Shown here piece by piece: positions 58,106-64,000 of a stretch of 64,000 nt of DNA (position 1 is its first letter; each line of letters starts with the position of its first letter). The position numbers and the translations under genes were made by a program. The notes beneath the pieces were generated by a model. It worked only from the letters and a program-made list of their open reading frames with translations. It had not been told where the DNA came from and made no database searches. Origin of the DNA: Diplodia intermedia (lineage: Eukaryota > Ascomycota > Dothideomycetes > Botryosphaeriales > Botryosphaeriaceae); the NCBI GenBank assembly GCA_021495925.1, contig JAKEKT010000002.1, positions 803,181 through 867,180 on the forward strand, written 5' to 3'.

Positions 58106-58751
58106 CACTCGAGCTCCTCAGCTCACGGCGACCATAGGAGAGCGGCAGCCGTCACGGCGAGGCTGCGCGGACGTTTAGCAGGCGGACGCACGGCGGGAGC
58201 ACCCGGTGCTAGCAGGTGGACATGGGCGAGCGGGCCTGGAGCGGTGGGCGCGCGGCAGGGATGCGGTGGTGGTGAAGGGAGTGGAAGTGCAGCGAGGCGG
58301 GCGGGCGACGGGCGAGATGGACGGCGTGCGGCTTCATTTGTACGCTCTGAGGGTGTTCGGCTCGACCGCCTCACTTTGCAGCCAATCGGGACGCGCTCGG
58401 CTTGCGTGCCCGCCTTCCCCGCGGCCCACTCACGGTGGGTGCGTGCGTTTCGAGCGTATTGTAACGAGGGGGTGTCGCTGGCCCGGCGCCGATTGATCCG
58501 TCTGCGCGGGCGCAGCTGGGGCTGATGACGACTGGCCCGGCTGGGCACCGCCCAAGCAGGCAGCCCGAACACCACCGCAACCGCCGCCCTCTCTCCAACC
58601 ACCACACTCGCTCGCTGCTGCACCTCTCTTGCCCGCGATCTGTTGCGTCACCTGCGCCTCCTCCCCCGCTCTCGCACCTGCAGCCTGCGCGGCCCTCTCG
58701 CGCTCCCCCCGCCCGCCCCGGAGCCCCTCGTCTGCGCTTCTGCCTGCCACC
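58106..58751. promoter_or_regulatory. Divergent promoter, F-box gene / ABP1
   Basis: 646 bp between the two start codons; GC-rich with C/T-rich stretches on the ABP1 side (about 58600-58750). No TATA box obvious. Confidence 0.5.
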
Positions 58752-61353
58752 ATGGCCTCTCTCAACACCTCCTCCAATGGCCCCACGATCAGGCGCAGCT
58801 ACGAGGGCGTCGTCAATGCGCCTCCGCCCTCCGGCGGCGCCGCCGCCTCGCCCACCTTCGGACAATGGGCTGTCTTCTCCGTCTCCGCGCCCCTGGCCAA
58901 CGCCTTCCAGCCCGACGCCGGCAAGGAGAGCGTGCTCAAGGTCCAGACTACCGGAGGTACGCACCGCTGATGCTGCACACTGTACCGCGGCAGAGCTGAC
59001 ATGCTTTCCGTGCAGAGGGCGAGTTGGCAGACCTGATCGATGAGCTCTCCGACGGCCGCATCCAGTTCGCTTTCGTCAGAGTCAAGGACCCCAACACGGG
59101 CCTCCCCAAGAACGTCCTGATAGCATGGGTTCGTGTTCCCGGTACCCTGATGATGCCTTGTCGCGCTAACAAGGCTGCACAGTGCGGCGAAGGTGTTCCT
59201 GAACGCACCAAGGGCTACTTCAACACCCATCTGGCCGCCGTGTCGAAGCTCCTCCACGTATGCTCCTTTTCTCCGGCGCGACGATCTTCTGCTAACCATT
59301 CCCTAGGGATACCACGTCCAGGTCACTGCGCGATCCGAGAGCGCGCTGAGCCCTGAGGGCATCATCCAGAAGGTCTCGGACGCATCGGGCGCCAAATACT
59401 CGGCTGGAGACGCTCCTGCTCCAGTCGCCAGCAGGCCCCCGCCCCCCGTTGCATCCAAACCCGTCTTCACCCCTACCCGTGTCGGAGGTGCTTCCTCCGG
59501 TTTCAACCCCCTCGCCAGGTCGCGCGCCGCGCCCTCGGCTCAGAATGTTGACGAAGATGGGTGGGGCGCCGACGCTCCTCCAGTGACGAGGTCCCAGCTC
59601 GAGAAGGTCGAGTCGGCATACAAGCCCACCAAGGTCAACCTAGCAGATCTTGCTAAGCAAAATGAAGACGCCACTCGCTCTGGGCCCGCCAGAGGCGACA
59701 CACCGGGTGATGTGGTCAAGGGCGGTTATCAGCCGATTGGTAAGGTTGATATTGGTGCCATCCGGCGACAGGCCGCCGAGTCCGGTCACCTCAAGGACGA
59801 CCGCCCTGCCCCAGTGAAAGGGGCCTATGAGCCTATTGGTAAGGTTGATATCGCAGCAATTCGAGCCAAGGCATCCGGCCCCGGTGGATCCCCCGCGAAC
59901 ATTTCCCCTGCTCCCACCGGCGGAGATGATGAAGCTCCCAAGTCGTTGACAGAGCGGTCGGCGGCATTCAAGCAACAGCCCGAACGTCTCACCTCTTTGC
60001 CCAAGCCCAAGGTAGCGAACAAGTTCGGCAACGCCGGCGCTTTTACCGGGACGAAGCCTCCTGCCCCTGCCTTCGCCCCAAAGCCTGTGGCGGCTTCCGC
60101 TCCCATTGGATCGGCGAGCAAGACTTTTGCGGACCAGGGTGGAAAGACTCCGGCACAGCTCTGGGCCGAGAAGAAGGCGCGTGAGCGTGGACTCAGTGGT
60201 TCTAGTGACCTTCCCCCGCCGCCTGCTGCCCAGCCCATTGCTAGCCAGCAGAGCGGCTCTGGCGGTTGGAAGAGCAGCTACACGGGCAAGTCCTGGGCGA
60301 CTGTGCAGACGACTCACACCGGTGGTAGTAACCTCAGCGCCCAGCGTACTGGTGAGGTCGATCCCCCCCAGGAGGAGGCTCCTTCGTCGCCCGCCGGTGG
60401 TGTTGGTGCGCTCCGGGATCGCTTCAAGGAAGCTCCGCCCATGGGATCTGCTGCCGCACCGCCCCCGATGGACTTGTCTAGCAAGCCGAACGCGGGCCGT
60501 GCGGTTCCTGGCTTGCCCACGCGCCCTGCTGAGGCAGAGAGGCCCGAAGAGGAGCACGTGGATGTTCCGCCTCCGCCCGCGCAACCCCGCAGCCCCACTC
60601 CCCCGTCCCCTGACGTTCGCCCGAGCTCGCCGATCCGTATCGCCCAGCCCGTCGCAAAGAGCGCCCAACCCGAGTTTGAGGCGCCGGAGGAACGCTCGCC
60701 GCCTCCGCCAATGCCCACCGAGTCCATCTCTGCTGCTGTTTCTGCCGCCAGGGATCATATTCCCGACGAGCCGCAGGTGGAGGATCATGATCCTGCTAGG
60801 GGAGCAGGCGTTGCCGCTGCTGAGGCATCTTTTGGCGCCGGTGCTGCTCATGCCGGAGGGGAGACCGGCGGCAGGCGCGCCGTTTCACAGTACGATTACG
60901 AGAAGGCTGAAGATAACGAAATCGAGCTTGCTGAGGGTGAATTAATCACCAACATTGACATGGTTGATGAAGACTGGTGGATGGGCCAGAACTCTCGCGG
61001 CGAGACCGGTCTCTTCCCCAGCAACTATGTTGAGCTGATCGAGGATGAAGAAGAAGCCGCGTCCGTTCCTGCTGCCGCCGCGCCTGCGCCTCCTGCTGCA
61101 CCTCCTGCTGCAGCTGGCAGCAAGGCTCCCACTGCTACAGCTTTGTACGATTATGAAGCTGCTGAGGAGAACGAGCTCAGCTTCCCTGACGGGGCCACCA
61201 TTACCAGCATTGTACGTTTTGCCGCCGGTGTTTGCGTCTCTTGAGATGACTGACCTTCTTTCGCAGGAATTCCCCGACGATGATTGGTGGTTTGGTGAGT
61301 TTGGTGGCAAGTCGGGTCTCTTCCCTGCCAACTACGTGCAGTTGGATGAGTAA
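58752..61353 (+). CDS. ABP1: Actin-binding protein Abp1 (ADF-H domain, two C-terminal SH3 domains)
   Basis: Cortical actin-patch adaptor that binds F-actin, activates Arp2/3 and recruits endocytic kinases and phosphatases. Exons 58752-58956, 59016-59128, 59183-59257, 59307-61211 and 61267-61353 give 794 aa. The ADF-H domain (about 10-145) is spread over exons 1-4: IRRSYEGVVNAPP, FSVSAPLANAFQP, DELSDGRIQFAFVRVKD, GLPKNVLIAWCGEGVPERTK, GYHVQVTARS. A repeated motif of type YxPIGKVDIxAIR occurs at about 272 and 304, with a variant YKPTKVNLADL at 236. A Pro-rich region (about 430-610) follows. SH3-1 is at about 652-710 (VSQYDYEKAEDNEIELAEGE; WWMGQ; GLFPSNYVEL) and SH3-2 at about 741-794 (ALYDYEAAEENELSFPDG; DDDWWFGEF; GLFPANYVQLDE, the C-terminus). 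The last intron interrupts SH3-2 and must be spliced to complete it. Yeast Abp1 has one SH3; two are usual in filamentous fungi. Confidence 0.95.
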
Positions 61354-62014
61354 GGTTCTGGGCGGGTTTTTCTCGTATGGGGCTAAAAGGGCTTGTTGGC
61401 AGTAGTTCGCCAGTCGTTCGCGATTCGTGTGTTCTTGCAGAATACCTGAGGTGCATAGCACAAAAGTTCAGAAGCAATACTTAACATTTAGCATTAAGGC
61501 CTTTAGTCACGCTACTACTATTATTTAAGTGACCGAGCTAATTTTTTATATATGTTATGCCTTATGCCTTACTTCTATCTATCTATATTAGCCGCCGCCG
61601 CTGCCACTTCTCTAGTCTAGCGGTAAATTACCGAAATATATAGTCGGTAAATTACTTAAATATCTAGTTAGTTCTAGATTCTTTAAGAGCTTTTAGATCT
61701 AAAATTTACTAGTTTCTTCTTATTTTTTTATAGTAAATATACTATTAAAATTAAAGGTACGTAAATTACTAACTCTTTTTTTCTTTTCCCCTTTCCCCTC
61801 CCCCCCCCCCGGGATATTCATCTAAATCCCTAGATTTTATATATAATTTTACGGGGATTTTACTATCTTCTTTACTATATTAAATCTCTTAATCGTTACT
61901 CTACGTATATTATTATCTTAAGTATTACCGATCGTAGCTACTTAGCGACACCATCTAGCGGCACTTATATAATATAATAAAAGCGTAAGAAGTGCGCTAT
62001 TTATATTCTTAAAG

Positions 62015-62055
62015 GCCGTCGTAGACGTAGACGTAGGCGTAGACGTAGACGAGGT
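62015..62055. repeat. GTAGAC hexamer microsatellite
   Basis: Tandem GTAGAC units with one GTAGGC variant, an island of balanced composition inside the AT-rich block. Confidence 0.8.
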
Positions 62056-62486
62056 AACGCTAGTATTAATAAAGAGAAATAGATAAGATATTTTATTATA
62101 CGCGCGCCGGCGTTAAAAGATTAATAATTTAAACGCGCTAAGCCTATATTCGTTAGTTTTCGCTACGGCCCGCCTCTCGTTCGTACGAAGCGAGAAATAC
62201 TATACGTCGTAAATTTAGTAGGGCGAATATATTTACTAATATTACGCTTTATATAGTGATTATATTACGATATATCTTTATCTATATTAAGAAAGATATA
62301 TACTAATACCTAGAAAAAAGTTATATATAGATTATAGCTAGTTTAGACGTAATATATAATTTAAAAGATAGTTTAAGATTTTAATATTCTTTACTAAGAC
62401 GCTAGCTAAGTATATATTAAAATTATTTAAAATAGTTAATATTCGTCTTATCTATCGAAAAAGATTAATAATTAGACGGGGAAGAA

Positions 62487-62572
62487 TTAGTAATTATATA
62501 GAGGGGGTTAGTAATTTACGCGCCTTAAATAAAGAGATTAGTAATTATATAGAGAGAGTTAGTAATATACCC
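62487..62572. repeat. Two direct copies of a short AT-rich repeat, 51 bp apart
   Basis: TTAGTAATTATATAGAG occurs at 62487 and 62538, each followed by a G-rich step and GTTAGTAAT. The unit is about 35 bp with a 51-bp period. Confidence 0.7.
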
Positions 62573-63018
62573 ACCTATCTTTTATTAAAATATCTAGTTT
62601 TTTTAAAAAAAATTATTCTAACTTTATTTCTTCATAGAAAAACGTAAAACTTTTAATTAAAGTAATTTATATACTATATTTTAATAATATTTAAGAATTT
62701 TCTTAAAGTATCTTACTTCTTATACTTTTACGTATTCTTAGCGTAGAACGCTTTAAATTAGATGTCTAGTAAATTATTAAAATATCTAGTTTTTTAAAAA
62801 TAATTTCTAAAATATCTATACTCTTACTTAAATACCTAGTTTTTATAAAATTTATCTAAATATTCTACTTTAAAGTATAACTTTTTATGCATTTTCTTAT
62901 AAATTATAAAATAAGTAAAACTAGATCTATATATATATTGAAAAATGGTCACTCTTGGCGCCCGAGGTGGACCCGAACTTCACAAAACGTGACCACCCTA
63001 ATAAAATCAGCCCCCCAG

Positions 63019-63183
63019 CCTTCGCACCGCGATGCACCTCTAACGCTTCGAGTAATCTCTTAACTTTATATATGAAAGTTGTAGAGCTCGCGATTCCCTA
63101 TATTTTGATCTATAAATCGTGAAAATCCGTCGTGGTTTGGCGGAGAAATCATAAAAAAACCAAAGAATGCGTGATTTTCTTAA
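63019..63183. repeat. Divergent first unit of the palindrome array
   Basis: It begins like the following units (CCTTCGCACCGCGATGCAC, then CTAACGCTTCGAG, then AACTTTATATATGAAAG) but loses the right half of the palindrome after about 80 bp and continues with unrelated sequence. Confidence 0.7.
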
Positions 63184-63714
63184 CCTTCGCACCGCGATGC
63201 ACCACTAACGCTTCGAGATATCGACTAACTTTCTATACGAGAAATATAGAGAATTATAAGCTCTATAACTTTCGTATATAAAGTTAGTTGATATCTCGAA
63301 GCGCTAGGGGTGCATCGCGGTGCGAAGATGTAAAGAGAGGGATTTTTCGAACTATCGTAGCCTTCGCATCGCGATGCACTACTAACGCTTCGAGATATCG
63401 ACTAACTTTCTATACGAGAAATGTAGAGGATTGCAAGCTCTATAACTTTCGTATATAAAGTTAGTCAATATCTCGAAGCGCTAAGAATGCATCGCGGTAC
63501 AAAGATATAAAGAGAGAAATTTTTTAAACTATTATAGCCTTCGCACCGCGATGTACTACTAACGCTTCGAGATATCGACTAACTTTCTATACAAGAAATA
63601 TAGAGAATTACGAGCTCTATAACTTTCGTATATAAAGTTAGTCGATATCTTAAAGCGGTAGAGATACATTATAATACGAAGATATAAAGAAAGAGATTTT
63701 ACTATAATTTACTA
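63184..63714. repeat. Three 177-bp tandem units, each a long palindrome
   Basis: Units start at 63184, 63361 and 63538, exactly 177 bp apart, each with CCTTCGCA. In each, a left arm (CTTCGCACCGCGATGCAC to ACTAACTTTC) pairs with an inverted right arm (AAAGTTAGT to GTGCATCGCGGTGCGAAG). In unit 1 the palindrome spans about 63185-63327 with few mismatches and an inner loop of only several bases; a roughly 34-bp spacer (TAAAGAGAGGGATTTTTCGA) follows. The third unit is more AT-mutated than the first, especially in its right arm. Confidence 0.9.
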
Positions 63715-63779
63715 TTATTATACTAAGACTATATATAATTAAACGTTAAGTTTATTTTATAGAATTTATACTATTCTTT

Positions 63780-64000
63780 AGTAGTTTAGTTATATAGATT
63801 TTAGTTAGAATAATAAAGATTTTAAGTTCGATTTCTACTAAAATAACTATTTATTAATTATTAGAATTCTTTAATTTCTAATCTCTTTTAAGAGATTTTA
63901 AGTTCGATTCTTATAAAAGTAATTAATAAATAAAATTTCTTAAAATTCTTTAATTTACTAATTTAAAAGATCTTAAGTTTAATTCTTATTAAAGTAAGAT
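63780..64000. repeat. About 75-bp tandem array with tRNA B-box-like motifs
   Basis: AAGTTCGATTT/C occurs at about 63824 and 63900 and as AAGTTTAATTC at about 63975, a spacing of 75-76 bp. The first copy is preceded by TAGTTTAGTTATATAG, which resembles a tRNA A-box region after C-to-T change. Copies two and three also share AATTCTTTAATTT. They may be RIP-mutated tRNA or tRNA-derived (SINE-like) units; no foldable intact tRNA remains. Confidence 0.5.

Larger units (their letters stand above)
61480..64000. repeat. AT-rich, RIP-like gene desert at the right edge
   Basis: About 120 bp after ABP1 the composition drops abruptly to very high AT with dense TA steps and no open frame; it continues to the window end. 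Long TpA-rich stretches and loss of CpA are what RIP leaves in repeated DNA. Recurrent words such as TAAATTATTAAAATATCTAG and TATCTAGTTTTTT appear several times, so it is built of decayed repeats. GC-rich remnants survive at 61801-61810 (poly-C) and 62940-63060. Confidence 0.8.

Noticed and set aside
63184..63714. CRISPR-like interpretation of the 177-bp repeats
   Set aside because: Units are directly tandem without unique spacers, and the host is a eukaryote.

Overview
The window is nuclear DNA of a filamentous ascomycete (Pezizomycotina; the set of conserved proteins looks dothideomycete-like, which is an inference). Reasons: about 50-60 % GC genes carrying several 50-110 bp introns with GTNNGN donors and CTRAY branch sites, and fungal families such as Zn2Cys6 factors, DUF3433 membrane proteins, F-box/DUF7892 and Vezatin/Inp2. 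AT-rich blocks look like repeat-induced point mutation (RIP). Gene models were assembled by hand from open frames plus splice signals; every multi-exon model keeps frame across its junctions.

Layout. 1-913 (-): RPF2, cut by the window edge. 1904-2881 (+): cytosolic monothiol glutaredoxin. 3860-5404 (-): secreted/vacuolar subtilisin. 7843-11996 (+): 1366-aa DUF3433-like membrane protein, followed by a decayed C-terminal paralogue relic at 12602-12923 and a gene-poor, compositionally odd stretch to about 15 kb. 15238-15702 (+): small Ser/Arg-rich protein. 16467-16885 (-) and 17353-19598 (+): ATP synthase subunit e and dynein intermediate chain, head to head. 20680-22251 (-): coiled-coil protein. 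23026-23450 (-): EMC6. 24105-25223 (-): TPR-like protein with a GC-AG intron. 26427-28547 (+): Vezatin/Inp2-like. 30103-31234 (+): ADH6-type alcohol dehydrogenase. 31960-34912 (-): Zn2Cys6 factor. 37390-38484 (-): AlkB-type dioxygenase. 39651-40436 (-): Jac1/HscB co-chaperone. 40981-43143 (-): basic nuclear-looking protein. 45209-46887 (+): monocarboxylate-porter-type MFS transporter. 47943-48590 (+): small secreted protein. 53040-58105 (-): 1653-aa F-box/DUF7892 protein. 58752-61353 (+): Abp1.

From about 61480 to the right edge the DNA switches abruptly to very AT-rich, gene-free sequence. It contains three 177-bp tandem units, each holding a long palindrome, plus a roughly 75-bp tandem array with tRNA B-box-like motifs.

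Most genes are unrelated housekeeping genes: ribosome assembly, Fe-S metabolism (glutaredoxin, Jac1), ER membrane insertion, dynein and actin transport, DNA repair. There is no biosynthetic gene cluster, no CRISPR and no intact transposon. The most unusual material is the hairpin array at the right end, the decayed paralogue with the odd DNA after it near 12.6-14.7 kb, and the very large F-box/DUF7892 gene that is easily split into three models.
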